Under the pieces are notes generated by a model that saw only the letters and a list, made by a program, of their open reading frames with translations, did no database searches and was not told the DNA's origin. A program made the position numbers and the translations under genes. This document shows, one piece after another, positions 7,417 to 18,300 of a stretch of 64,000 nt of DNA. Origin of the DNA: CAYVIB01 sp964451365. Lineage in GTDB: Bacteria; Pseudomonadota; Gammaproteobacteria; Pseudomonadales; Cellvibrionaceae. How positions within the stretch are numbered: position 1 is the first letter of the stretch; each line of letters begins with the position of its first letter. Where the stretch lies: positions 1 through 64,000 of the forward strand of contig CAYVIB010000023.1 in the NCBI GenBank assembly GCA_964451365.1. The letters are read 5' to 3'.

Positions 7417-8274
7417 ATGGCAAACCGATTTAAATTAAAACATCTCGAGGACGACCGCGAATATCCACTTGAGCAGCGCTCCCTGCTGATAGGTCGCAGC
7501 AGTTCTTGCGATATTCCGGTTCAGGTGGGCCACGCATCGCGCGAGCATGCCCGTATAATTGAAAAGAACGGTGAAGTTATCCTCGAAGACCTGCATTCAA
7601 CCAACGGCACATTCGTCAACAATACGAGAATTCATTCCGCCACGGTGTTAAAACCTGGTGATGTCATTCGCTTTGACGAGGATGCATTTACCCTGCAGAA
7701 AGAGGGCGAGGACGATGCCACCGTCTTTGCCAGACCTGATCGTGGAAAAGCGGCTAAAAGTGTGTTGGTTATCGAGGAAGAGGATGAAGACGATGACGAC
7801 GCCACGGCTTTTTACCAGAGCTACGTAATGCCTCCCGGCTGGTCTGATTTTGAGAGTGATAAAGGTACGCCGCGGGATGAGCGTAAACAACAGGCAATCG
7901 ACAGATTTCTTGAAAAAACCTTGTCTGCCGTGCAGGGAAAAAATGGCATAGCGCTGATATTTTTCGCCGGTGATAAACCGCCGGTGATCAAAGTGCTTTT
8001 CAGTAGGGGCAGTGAATGCCAGTGGAGTATTGGCCGGAGTACCAGTTCCGACGTTCACGTAAGTGAGCCGGGCTTATCCAAAGATCACGCCAACCTGAAG
8101 TATAAAAAAAATGCCTGGACCCTGGAGGACAACAACTCCACCAACGGCATATGGCGGGACGGGAAAAAGCAGAGTGCAGTAACACTGAACGATGACGTTG
8201 TTTTGGATCTGGGTTCCGTGCAGCTGCAAGTGCGGATAATCAGTGCCGGCAAAGATAAAAGCTGTATATCCTGA
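7417..8274 (+). CDS. Protein with two FHA domains (second of a tandem pair)
   Basis: A 285-residue paralogue of the preceding gene, 35 bases downstream. FHA1 (about 5-90) has IGRSSSCDI, SREHARI and DLHSTNGTFVNN. FHA2 (about 190-280) has IGRSTSSDV, SKDHANL and NNSTNGIW. A run of Glu and Asp (about 118-130) marks the linker. All three phosphopeptide-binding loops are intact in both domains. The layout FHA, acidic linker, FHA in both genes points to a tandem duplication followed by divergence. The two probably form one transcription unit; the M3 peptidase starts 64 bases later and could be co-transcribed. Confidence 0.85.
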   Translation: MANRFKLKHLEDDREYPLEQRSLLIGRSSSCDIPVQVGHASREHARIIEKNGEVILEDLHSTNGTFVNNTRIHSATVLKPGDVIRFDEDAFTLQKEGEDDATVFARPDRGKAAKSVLVIEEEDEDDDDATAFYQSYVMPPGWSDFESDKGTPRDERKQQAIDRFLEKTLSAVQGKNGIALIFFAGDKPPVIKVLFSRGSECQWSIGRSTSSDVHVSEPGLSKDHANLKYKKNAWTLEDNNSTNGIWRDGKKQSAVTLNDDVVLDLGSVQLQVRIISAGKDKSCIS

Positions 8275-8338
8275 ATATCAAGCTGCGGTCATAGAAGCGA
8301 TGACTGCAAACAGTGACTTAATGATAGCGGGGGTTTTC

Positions 8339-10210
8339 ATGCGTCTTTCAATTTCCATTACGTCTTTTCTATCGATTCTCTTGGTGATGTCGCTCCCTGT
8401 GTGGGCGCAGGAGGAGGAACCGGTCGACCCGATATATACCTGGGACCTGACAGAGCTTTATGCCAGCGAAGCAGAATGGCGGCAGGCGAGGCAGGACGTT
8501 TTGGATGCAATGGAAAAAATAAAAAAGAAAAAAGGAACGCTGAGTAAAAGCGCAACACGTTTACATGAAGGCCTCTCTCTGATTTCCAATACACTTAAAA
8601 GCCTGCGCCGGGTTTATGCTTATGCCAGCCTGAGGGAAGATGAAGACCTGCGCAACACCCACAATCAGGAGCTGAACCAACTGGCTGAAATCGCCATGGC
8701 GGAATTTAATAAAGCCACTTCCTGGTTGCAGCCGGAAATTCTCGACATTGGCGAGAAGAAAATCAATCGCTTTTTGAAACAGAACGAAAAACTGGAACCT
8801 TTCAGCCATTTTCTCGACGATACGCTGCGCAATGCACCACATACCCTGGATGAAAAAGGGGAATCCATTCTCGCACAGTTTTCCCAGCCGCTTTCCGCGC
8901 CCAATTCGATTTATTCGCTGATGGCGAATTCCGATATTCCATGGCCTACGCTCACGCTATCCGACGGCAAGGAACACCGGATTGATTCCGCCGGATACTC
9001 GCGCTGGCGTCAGAGTGAGAACCGCGACGATCGTAAAAAAGTCTTCGATGCCTACTGGGGTAAATGGAAAGATTACCGCAACAGTGTCGGCAGTGTCTTG
9101 AATGCACATATCCAGTCACAGGTGGCACTGGCAGAGGCGCGTAATTTCGACACCGTGCTGCAACGTGAACTGTTCCAGGACAATCTGCCCGAGGAGGTCT
9201 ACCGCACCCTGGTGCGCGAAGTGAACCAGGCGCTTCCCACGCTGCACCGCTATTTCAAACTGCGGGAAAAAATGCTGGGTGTGGACCAGATGCGTTACTA
9301 CGATATTTATCCCCCGCTGGTATCGCTGGACAAGGAGTTTGACCTGGAAACCTCGAAAGCCATTACACTCGATGCAATGCAACGCCTGGGTGACGACTGG
9401 GTGGAAATGCAGCGCCAGGCCATGAACGAGCGCTGGATGCATGTATTTCCGCAAAAGGGCAAACGCAGTGGAGCGTATATGAATGGGTCAGCCTACGATG
9501 TTCATCCCTACATCTTGCTGAACCACAATAATGACTACGAGTCGCTTTCGACCCTCGCACATGAGTGGGGGCACGCCATGCACACGCTTTACGCCACTCA
9601 GTCGCAGCCATTTGAAACCTATCGTTACGCCACGTTTATCGCGGAAATTCCCTCCACGTCGCTGGAGCTGATCCTGCAGGAATACATGGTGAAAAATGCC
9701 GAAACCGTGGACGAAAAATTATTTTACCTGGGTACTGGTCTGGAGGCTTTACGTGGTACCTTCTTCCGTCAGACCATGTTTGCCGAATTCGAGCTTGCGC
9801 TTTATCAAGCGGTGGAAAACGGCGAGGCATTGACCGGCGAAAAAATTTCGCAAATCTACGGTGAAATTCTCAGGCGTTATCATGGCCATGATAAACAGGT
9901 GGTGGTTATCGACGATCTTTACACCAATGAATGGATGTTCGTGCCGCACTTTTACTACAACATGTATGTGTTCCAGTATGCAACTTCCATTACCGCCGGT
10001 ACCGCACTGTACGAGAAGATTGTGGAAGAGGGCGACGCCGGTGTGGAAAATTACAAGAATTTGTTGCGCGCCGGTGGCTCGGATTACCCTTATAACCTAT
10101 TGAAAGCAGCCGGTGTGGATCTCGCCACGCCGGAGCCGTTTAAAGCAATCGTCAAGCGGATGAATGCAATTATGGATGAGATGGAAGCGCTGTTGCGGGA
10201 GAAAAATTAA
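8339..10210 (+). CDS. M3B family oligoendopeptidase F-like peptidase, exported
   Basis: A 623-residue zinc metallopeptidase of the PepF branch of family M3, which hydrolyses oligopeptides. The zinc motif HEWGH lies at about residues 408-412 (AHEWGHAMH), followed by FIAEIPSTSLELIL, which carries the third ligand, and later YHGHDKQVVVIDD and FYYNMYVFQYAT. The N terminus has a signal peptide (MRLSISITSFLS..., ending PVWAQ), unusual for PepF, which is normally cytoplasmic, so it probably works in the periplasm. The ATG at 8339 follows GCGGGGG at a good distance; an in-frame extension back to 8243 would bury the signal peptide and overlap the FHA gene, so I reject it. Confidence 0.88.
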   Translation: MRLSISITSFLSILLVMSLPVWAQEEEPVDPIYTWDLTELYASEAEWRQARQDVLDAMEKIKKKKGTLSKSATRLHEGLSLISNTLKSLRRVYAYASLREDEDLRNTHNQELNQLAEIAMAEFNKATSWLQPEILDIGEKKINRFLKQNEKLEPFSHFLDDTLRNAPHTLDEKGESILAQFSQPLSAPNSIYSLMANSDIPWPTLTLSDGKEHRIDSAGYSRWRQSENRDDRKKVFDAYWGKWKDYRNSVGSVLNAHIQSQVALAEARNFDTVLQRELFQDNLPEEVYRTLVREVNQALPTLHRYFKLREKMLGVDQMRYYDIYPPLVSLDKEFDLETSKAITLDAMQRLGDDWVEMQRQAMNERWMHVFPQKGKRSGAYMNGSAYDVHPYILLNHNNDYESLSTLAHEWGHAMHTLYATQSQPFETYRYATFIAEIPSTSLELILQEYMVKNAETVDEKLFYLGTGLEALRGTFFRQTMFAEFELALYQAVENGEALTGEKISQIYGEILRRYHGHDKQVVVIDDLYTNEWMFVPHFYYNMYVFQYATSITAGTALYEKIVEEGDAGVENYKNLLRAGGSDYPYNLLKAAGVDLATPEPFKAIVKRMNAIMDEMEALLREKN

Positions 10211-10245
10211 TTCTCGGAAATAAATAAGGATGCGGTCTCACCTGC

Positions 10246-13200
10246 TTACTCTACTGGCAGATCCGCATCCCATGATGACTGTACAACAAGTGCGCCGGCC
10301 TGTTGCAACTGGTTTATATTTTCCTCTGTCGCTGGATTCAGCGCGGTGCCGGTGTAGCCAAGCGGGCTGGATAAGTAAACCCAGCCATTGCGCCCAAATT
10401 GTTTCGCCATGTACAGCGCCCGGTCTGCAACATCCACCACCTGCTCCCAGGACAGGGCGCTCGGCGCGTTCGGATAAAAAGGGTGGGCCGCGAGACCGAT
10501 TGAGCATGTCCGCTGCAGGGACTGCCCGTTATCGAGTTTAAATACCACGGCTTCTATACCGCGGCGAATGCGTTCCGCCAGGTCGGCGGCTTCTGCGCGC
10601 GAGCAGTAACGGATAACCACCAGAAATTCCTCGCCACCCCAGCGAACCAAATAATCCGATTCACGCAAAATGGTTTCCAGCAGGCGGCTGATTTGTTCCA
10701 GCACTCTATCGCCGGCGTTGTGGCCGTATTCGTCGTTGACGGACTTAAAGTGATCGACATCCAATAGTAAAAAAAGGAGATCCGACATCCTCGGCAGCGC
10801 ATTTTTATTCTGGTCGCTGGACTTCCAGGACTGGTAACGGCGCTCCACCACGGAAACGTCCGCCGGCAGGGATTTGCTCAGGAATCTGCGGTTGTGCAAA
10901 CCGGTCAGCGGGTCCGACAGGCTGGCTTCTTCCAATCTCCGATTGGCTTCCTTAAGGGCGTTTTGCGCATCGCTGAGAATATCATTTTTACGCCGCAATT
11001 CCGCCGTGCGCTCGGCCACTTTTTTGTCCAGGTTGCGCATGGCGTCCACCAACTGGATATGCATTGCCACGCGGGCAACCAATTCTTCTTTGGTGACAGG
11101 TTTGGTGAGAAAATCGTTCGCGCCCACATCGAAACCGCTGACCAGATCGCCGGTTTGGGTGCGTGCGGTCAGCAGGATGATGGGCAGCTCGTGGGTTTTA
11201 TGAATTGCGCGTAAACGCTGGCAGGTCTGGTAGCCGGATAGCTGCGGCATCATCACATCCAAAAGCACCAGGTCAACGTCCGGGTGTTGTTCGATATATT
11301 CAATCGCTTCAAATCCACTGGAACATTCGGTGACACGATAATTACGTAGCGAAAGAATATCCGTTAAGACTTGCCGGTTAACGGCGTCATCATCCACCAC
11401 AAGTACATGCCGGTGTTGGCCGGTTTGCATTTGCGGTTCCGGCTTCGATGTCGGATGCGGAATATCGTCATCCGGACTTTCGAAGTTTGACTGTTTCAGT
11501 ACTTCCACATGTTCGGTATGCAGCGCTTCCGGCTTTGCATCCGTTGCCGCCGGTAAGGAAATGCAAAAACGGCTGCCCTTGCCGGGTTCGGAGTCCACGG
11601 AAATGTTACCGCCATGAAGCTCCACCAGTTGCCGCGTAATCGATAGTCCGAGCCCCGCGCCACCCTGGGTACGAACAAAAGAACTTTCAAGTTGTTCAAA
11701 GGGAGTGAATATGGATTCCAGTGATTCCTCCGGAATACCCCGGCCGGTATCCTCTACGCTGATGACAACACCTTCATCAACCGTTCCGGCGGTGACCGTC
11801 ACAGTTCCTTCATCGGTAAATTTAATTGCGTTGCCAACAAGGTTGTGAAAAATCTGTAACAGTCGATCCTCATCGGCCACGACCGGCGGCAGGGATTGCG
11901 GCACCGCGTTTCGAAGCTGGATTGATTTGCCCTGAAGCAGGGGGCGCGAAAGCGTCAGTACCACGTCCACCAGTACGCGCACGTCCACTGGCCGCTTGTG
12001 CAGGGTAATGCCTTTATTGCGCAACTTGGAAAAATCGAGAATGTCATTAACGAGGTTGGCCAGGCGTTTGCCGCTTGCGGCGATCATTGCCAGATTCTCA
12101 CGCGCCTTGGCCGGCAGGGTTCCGGCGGCTCCATCCGTTAATGATTCAGCCAAACCGATAATTCCGTTTAGCGGTGTGCGCAATTCGTGGGAGGTGTTCG
12201 CCAGGAATTCATCCTTCAGGCGATCCACCTGGATCAGTCGTCGCACGTGAGCACGTTCGTGTTCCACTTTCTGCTTTTCGTAGGAAACTTTCAATCGTTG
12301 AATTCGCAGGAACCAAAAAATTAAAGTAAGGAGTCCAATAGCATAAAGCGTATAGGCCCACCAGGTTCGCCAGAAAGGCGGCAGGATATTGATTACCAGT
12401 CGAGCCGGTTCTTTACTCCAAACGCCGTCGTTGTTTGAGCCGCGGACCTCGAAGGTGTAGGTTCCCGGATCCAGATTGGTATAGGTGGCGGAGCGCTCGT
12501 TGCCGACATAATTCCACTCCCGGTCGAAACCGTGCAAGCGGTAAGTGTATTGATTCTCTTCGGGCAAGCGGAAATTTAACGCTGCAAAACTGATGGAAAA
12601 AACAGACTGTTCGTGACTTAAGGTGATGGAGTCCGCCTGGCTGATGGCTTTTTGCAGTGGAGAACCGGGTGCGCCCGGCTCCATAACGTTGTTAAGAACC
12701 TTCAGTTCCGTAAAGACTACGTTGGGCGCATGCTCATTGAAACCCAATTCGTCCGGATCGAATAGAGTGAAACCCTTGCTGTTGCCAAAGAAAAGATCGC
12801 CATCCTGCAACAGCAAAGGGGTGTTCCTGTTAAACAGGTTATCGCTCAGGCCGTGACGCTTGTCGAAGTTGCGGAAGCTTTCTTTTTCCGGATCAAACCG
12901 ACTCAACCCTCGCTGTGTGCCCAACCAGAGATAGCCCTCCCGGTCTTCAATAATGCCGGCGACCACATTGTCCGACAATCCGCTCTCCGCGGTATAGGAC
13001 TTGAAAATCCCACGATCCCGATTAAACAGGCTCAAACCGCCGCCGTCGGTGCCTACCCAGAGGCGATTACGGGAATCCTCGAAAATCGACAAAACGAAAT
13101 TGACGTTCAGGCTGTTCGGATCACCGGGGTCGTTATGATAGCGGGTGAACCTGCCCGTTCCAGGGTTCAGCCTGTAAAGACCGCTCATAGCCCCCACCCA

Positions 13201-14844
13201 AATGTTGTCTTTGGCGTCCTGGTAGATGACGCGACTGTAAAGAGTAATATTCTCGCCCGATTCATTCTTTGGCTGGAGCTGGGTGAAATCATTGGTGGCA
13301 CGGTTGTAGCGGTTGATCCCCTTTTCGGTGGCCGCCCAGAGGTTGCCCTGGCGGTCGGCAAGAACCGACCAGGGTTCACGGCCCAAAAGGCTGCCGGGAT
13401 TCTGTTCGTCCGGCAGGTAATGGCTAAATTGTCCGGTTTCCAGATCCAGCCGGTTCAGCCCGCCGGACCAGACCCCGAGCCAGAGTTCATGCTGCCCGCG
13501 CCCGGCCATCGATAAAATCGTGTTGCCGGTGAGCCCGTCGGGGTTGGCCGGGTCGTGCGTATAGTGGGTGAAGGTGCCGGTTTTCCTGTCGAAATAATTG
13601 AGGCCGTAACCGGCGCCGACCCAGAGGTTGCCTTGTGGATCCTCCAGTGCCGACAGAACGCCGCCATCCGTGACACTGTTGCTGTCCAGGGAATTGTGGT
13701 CGTAATTCCTGAACGCGGATGCCAGCCGGTCCACGCGGTCGACGCCTGAGGGGAAAAAGCCGATCCAGATATCGCCGGTCTTGTCCTGGAAAAGTTCATT
13801 GACAACGTAGTTGCCAAGGCTGTCGGGATCATTGCTGTTATTGGTAAAACGGGCAAACCGGTTGCTGCCCGGCTCGCGAACATAAACCGCGCTGCCGTCG
13901 CCGATCCATAAATTCCCTTTGTTGTCTTCCAGTACGGCCCAGACGACGGCGCTTTTCTCCTTGGAATCGTGCCTCACAAAAACAAATTCGTCGCGTTCAC
14001 GGTCGTAACGATTCAGGCCGCCGCCGTAGGTGCCCGCCCATAGCCGGTTCCGGCTGTCGATATACAGCTCCCGCACGTCGTCAAACGTAAGTCCGCCCTC
14101 CTGGCCGGGGCGGTGGCGATAACTCCGGACTTCCCCGGTAGTCGGGTCAAATCGCGTAACGCCCCGGTTTTGGTGGGACAACCAGAGCAAACCATCCTGA
14201 TCCTGGACGAGTTTCCAGGTAAAACCGGCTTCTTTCCCTTTGGAATCGCGCAGATCCTGGTGGACCACCGACCCTGTCGCGGGATCAAACCGAAAAAGAC
14301 CGGCCGCCGTGGCGAGCCAGAAGCTGCCATCCCGGTCCTGCAATATGGCGTTAACGTCATCGCTTTCGGGATAGGTGTCCGTTGAAGTGTCATAGCGGAT
14401 AAAGGCATCCAGGGCGGCGTTATATCGATTGACCCCTTTATTCGTGGCAATCCAGAGTTCGCCGGAACGGCTCAATAATATGTCATTGATGTAGCTGTCA
14501 CTCAAGCTGCCGGAGTCGTCCTTATCGTGGCGGTAAATATCCAGTTCGTAGCCGTTGTACCGGACAAGCCCGTTGGCGCCACCAAACCACATGGCGCCAG
14601 AGGGCCCCTGGCCTATCGCCTTGATATAACCGATGGTGGACACCTGGTCCGGCAGGATGTGCTCGAAGGACAGGTGCTTTGGGTTTGCCGTGGCTGCCGC
14701 ACCCAGGCAGAAAAGTATATAAAAGCAGCCGGCACGCCAGAAGCGCCCGGTATACCTGGCGAAACAGGGTTGTGGAGTCGGTTGATACGTCCTGTTCAAT
14801 GTCAGCTCTTCTGTGGTACCTCTGGAATAACCTGACTTTGTCAT
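10246..14844 (-). CDS. Hybrid two-component sensor kinase with beta-propeller sensor, receiver and GGDEF output
   Basis: A 1532-residue membrane protein. A hydrophobic signal segment (about 33-52) precedes two-component-regulator propeller repeats (about 60-730, many copies of GxxWxG(T/S)xxG followed by LNRYD-type strands), a Y_Y_Y domain (about 760-810) and one membrane helix (about 831-850). The cytoplasmic part has HisKA with HELRTP (His about 886), HATPase with N, G1 and G2 boxes, a receiver with phosphoacceptor Asp about 1196, a coiled coil and a GGDEF domain. The cyclase motif is GGEEF (1403-1407), preceded by an intact RxxD inhibitory site (RESD). It likely couples a periplasmic, perhaps glycan, signal to cyclic-di-GMP. 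It has no adjacent response regulator and convergent orientation with the peptidase. Confidence 0.93.
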   Translation of the reverse strand: MTKSGYSRGTTEELTLNRTYQPTPQPCFARYTGRFWRAGCFYILFCLGAAATANPKHLSFEHILPDQVSTIGYIKAIGQGPSGAMWFGGANGLVRYNGYELDIYRHDKDDSGSLSDSYINDILLSRSGELWIATNKGVNRYNAALDAFIRYDTSTDTYPESDDVNAILQDRDGSFWLATAAGLFRFDPATGSVVHQDLRDSKGKEAGFTWKLVQDQDGLLWLSHQNRGVTRFDPTTGEVRSYRHRPGQEGGLTFDDVRELYIDSRNRLWAGTYGGGLNRYDRERDEFVFVRHDSKEKSAVVWAVLEDNKGNLWIGDGSAVYVREPGSNRFARFTNNSNDPDSLGNYVVNELFQDKTGDIWIGFFPSGVDRVDRLASAFRNYDHNSLDSNSVTDGGVLSALEDPQGNLWVGAGYGLNYFDRKTGTFTHYTHDPANPDGLTGNTILSMAGRGQHELWLGVWSGGLNRLDLETGQFSHYLPDEQNPGSLLGREPWSVLADRQGNLWAATEKGINRYNRATNDFTQLQPKNESGENITLYSRVIYQDAKDNIWVGAMSGLYRLNPGTGRFTRYHNDPGDPNSLNVNFVLSIFEDSRNRLWVGTDGGGLSLFNRDRGIFKSYTAESGLSDNVVAGIIEDREGYLWLGTQRGLSRFDPEKESFRNFDKRHGLSDNLFNRNTPLLLQDGDLFFGNSKGFTLFDPDELGFNEHAPNVVFTELKVLNNVMEPGAPGSPLQKAISQADSITLSHEQSVFSISFAALNFRLPEENQYTYRLHGFDREWNYVGNERSATYTNLDPGTYTFEVRGSNNDGVWSKEPARLVINILPPFWRTWWAYTLYAIGLLTLIFWFLRIQRLKVSYEKQKVEHERAHVRRLIQVDRLKDEFLANTSHELRTPLNGIIGLAESLTDGAAGTLPAKARENLAMIAASGKRLANLVNDILDFSKLRNKGITLHKRPVDVRVLVDVVLTLSRPLLQGKSIQLRNAVPQSLPPVVADEDRLLQIFHNLVGNAIKFTDEGTVTVTAGTVDEGVVISVEDTGRGIPEESLESIFTPFEQLESSFVRTQGGAGLGLSITRQLVELHGGNISVDSEPGKGSRFCISLPAATDAKPEALHTEHVEVLKQSNFESPDDDIPHPTSKPEPQMQTGQHRHVLVVDDDAVNRQVLTDILSLRNYRVTECSSGFEAIEYIEQHPDVDLVLLDVMMPQLSGYQTCQRLRAIHKTHELPIILLTARTQTGDLVSGFDVGANDFLTKPVTKEELVARVAMHIQLVDAMRNLDKKVAERTAELRRKNDILSDAQNALKEANRRLEEASLSDPLTGLHNRRFLSKSLPADVSVVERRYQSWKSSDQNKNALPRMSDLLFLLLDVDHFKSVNDEYGHNAGDRVLEQISRLLETILRESDYLVRWGGEEFLVVIRYCSRAEAADLAERIRRGIEAVVFKLDNGQSLQRTCSIGLAAHPFYPNAPSALSWEQVVDVADRALYMAKQFGRNGWVYLSSPLGYTGTALNPATEENINQLQQAGALVVQSSWDADLPVE

Positions 14845-15325
14845 GGCTATAAAAAGTTTGATAGCGGGACCTGGCTTTGAGTGATAGGCAGGTCTTATTT
14901 GAGCTTAGCGCAAAATTGGGAATGCGGGGACGGTTGCAGCGCTGGTTCTTGGAGAGTAACCGTTTTTTAGCAAGGCAGTTGTCAATGAGTTGTATTCCTG
15001 AAGAACGTACTCTTGCTGCACGCACTTGTGCTCTGATATGTATCTTCCCTTGGCGCCTTCATAACTGTGGCATAGAAGTTACGGCAGGGACGCTGGAGTG
15101 AACGCTACAAGAATTCATGCTTATTGGCTTCAAGCGAGAAATAAGGTAAATTGCGGGCGGGTGAGTCTTATATCCCAAGTTATGGAGATGACGATTTCAA
15201 AATAAAAACAATAAATTGATTCTGTTGAAAAATTTTTGCATCCGTGACAAGAATAAATTAAGCCAGGTATGGCCGCTGCAGCCATATCAAAAGAAAATAA
15301 TGTTAGGTTATAAGCAGGGGGAATT
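14845..15325. other. Divergent intergenic region between sensor kinase and RHS gene
   Basis: About 480 bases between divergent start codons. The right half is AT-rich (around 15170-15300) and probably holds the RHS promoter, but no -35/-10 pair stands out. No supported gene. Confidence 0.4.
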
Positions 15326-18300
15326 ATGCGCCGCCGTTTACTGGGAGTGGTATTTGCGTTGACAGGGTTGTTGATAGGGCCGGCGGCTTCCGCCATTGAG
15401 TTTGATGAATCCAAGTATGAAGTTTATTACGGGGATTTTGATGCTGATGGAAACGAGGGGGATATCTATTTCCATCACAAGGATATATTTGTTCTTATTC
15501 ATGGCGATGTTGCTGTTCCCATTTATGCGGCTAGCGACGACAGCTATATAGTCTATTCCGGGAGCAGCGAAGCCTCCGTGCTGAAACTGACCTCTTCAGA
15601 TCTTGAAGGTTATACCCAGGGAGTTTTAGGGGATGACTATCACTTCACTGATAGCAATAACGATGGACTGCAGGATATTGTAGCTATCAACCCCGACTCA
15701 AATAACGGGTCTACAGAGCTTTTAGCTTCTTCCGGGGAAACTCCCGTCGTCAATCAGATACCCTCCAGTCTTGTCGAGGGCAGTCCAGTCAGCCAACCCC
15801 CTCCATTGAGTGGAAATTTATTAGCCACTGTTACTGATCCAGTCAACGATATTCTGGATGGCAGTGAGTACAGAGGTTCGCTGGAGGGGTCTTTCAGTGT
15901 CGGAAATGACGCTTCCTTCAATTACAGTATTCCTATCGCGACACCACCTGGAGTGAATGGCATCGAGCCGGATGTAAGTCTGAACTATTCGTCTTCTGAG
16001 CGAAATGGATTGCTCGGCTGGGGTTGGGAGGTAAGCGGTCTTTCCAAAATTCATCGATGCCCTAAAGATACGGTTCGTGATAACCAAAATGGCGGCTACT
16101 TGTATTGCCTGGATGGTGAACGACTGATAGGAGTTGCTTACAGGGTCTATCGAACTGAATCTGAAAGTTTCCTGCATATCACTAACAGGGATGGCTATTG
16201 GACCGCTATTGACCGAAACGGTACTGAGTGGCGCTATGGATTTAACGATGACGCTGAGGATGGCCCCATTGGCCAAACGCGCGCTTGGCACCTGGACAGA
16301 GTGCAGGATGTATTTGGGAATACACTCACCGTGTCATATCAGAAAGGAACACTGACCGCAGGACATTATCATCGTCCTGCCACCATATCCTACACCTCCA
16401 ATAGTGCTGATACTGATATCCCTCTTCGCGTTGTTCGTTTTGCTTATGAAGATCGACCGGATCTTGTCGGTAAGGTGTGGTCAAGCACTCAATATATAAA
16501 TACAAAGCGCCTCGCGTCGATTCAGGTTGAATCCGAGGGCGAGATATTGTGGTCGTACGACCTTTCCTACCAGCAGGACGGTTTAACCTACCATGGCAAG
16601 TTATATGAAGATCCAGTGGGTATCAGCCGGTTAGCCGCTGTGGAGCGGTGTTTTTACGCGAATGGTGTTAAGGATTTTTGCCAGGAACCTGTCGAATTTG
16701 ACTGGACCGAACGTAACAGCGGTTCTCATATCTATACAACGATGGATTGGCGGACGCGAACTCGCCGTAGTATCTTACAGTCACAGGGAACCACCACACT
16801 CGAAGCAAAAGTGTATTTCGATATCGACAACGATGGTGTGGAAGACGCCTACTATGCCGCGTTTGATAGCGCGACCGCAACTTACAACGGGGCGGAAGAA
16901 TACATACCAGAAAGCGAATGGTTGGCGGTGGATGTCAACGCGGATGGTTATAAGGATATAGTAAAAGTTAACGCCATTATCAGCGGTGTTGAAGTGTTCC
17001 TAAATGAGAAAAATCCTTCGCCTGAGGAGGGTGAACCTGATCGAAGAATCGCATCGTCAGCTTCCACCGGATACTCCGTAGCCGCATCTCAAGTAAGTTT
17101 CGATGCTGTGCGCAAGTACATGTATATGGTAAGTGTAGGCATGCACGGGGGGATAAATGAATTTTCCACCCGAACGGGCAAATTTGGCTATGAACTTAAA
17201 TTTGTGGACATTAATGCCGATGGCTTGATCGACTTGGTCAGGGTGCCACCTGGTTGTGGTGAGCCACGTCATCTTTGCACATTCCTTGATCCTAGTGATG
17301 ATCCGTCCGCAGACACACTGGATTACGACAACCAGGTTGGTTATCGCAAGGATATCTCCGTTGTCTACAACACCGGCACCGGGTGGATGAAAAGCGGCGG
17401 CCAAGTGGCATTTAACAGTTGGTACAGTAGCTGGGACAATACGCAGCAGGAAAATTCCGTTGAGTTTGTTGACTTAAATGGCGACTCGCTTCCCGATCTT
17501 CTTGGTTTACACGCTCAATACGGATCAGTCAACGTGAGGCCGATGTATCTCCTTCACAATGGAGAACAGGCACTTAGCGCAGGGGCGTTCGTGAGTTCGA
17601 CCGCTTTGGGATCAATGGAAGACTTCGGCAGGAATACCACAGGCGATTATAACGGTGATGGTCGAATCGATTTTGCAACTATTCCGGTGGGAAGCTATAA
17701 CGGTCAAAATCCGATCGAACATGAAATCAAGATTCGATTAGGTACGGATGCTCAGACATTGCCTGAGCATATTGCCCTTGACGATGCAAACTTTTCTCCC
17801 TACTGCGATAACAACCGGCCTCATGGCAGCTTTTGTATTCGTACAGCGGTGGATTTCAACAAGGACGGCTATGACGATATTGTTGAATCCTCCGGTTGCG
17901 CGGATGTAGTGAGATCTGGCGATTATGGTTATGTCAACGTAAACGGTACCCTGGTTTGGCAGGAACTTGAGCCTTCCAGACCCGGGGAGGTTGCAGCGTA
18001 TGAGGAGTGTATTGACTTCGGGACTGCGAGCTTGCCAAGTTTTACAAGCCAGGTTTGGTTGTCCAAGGGACCCAGCAGTTCAGGTGGCGTACATTTCGCG
18101 GCGCCGATAATCTATCGTACAAGCTCGGCGGTGCACCCAAGTAAACTTCGCTTCGAGGATTTCAATAACGACGGTATTCTGGAAGATGCTCACTGGCAAA
18201 CATCCAGCTTGAAAGAACATCGTATCGAACGCGTTATTAGTGCGGTGACCAGTGTGGCAATCGAATACGAAAGCTTTGCCGCAACCGCCAACCCAATCAG

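Noticed and set aside
10228..10270. GGATGCGG / CCGCATCC inverted repeat between the M3 peptidase and sensor kinase genes
   Set aside because: The loop is 27 bases, there is no T-run, and one arm lies inside the sensor kinase coding sequence.
14877..15101. 74-codon frame upstream of the sensor kinase
   Set aside because: It lies in a divergent promoter region, has no ribosome binding site and is rich in rare-looking Cys/Arg codons without a domain.
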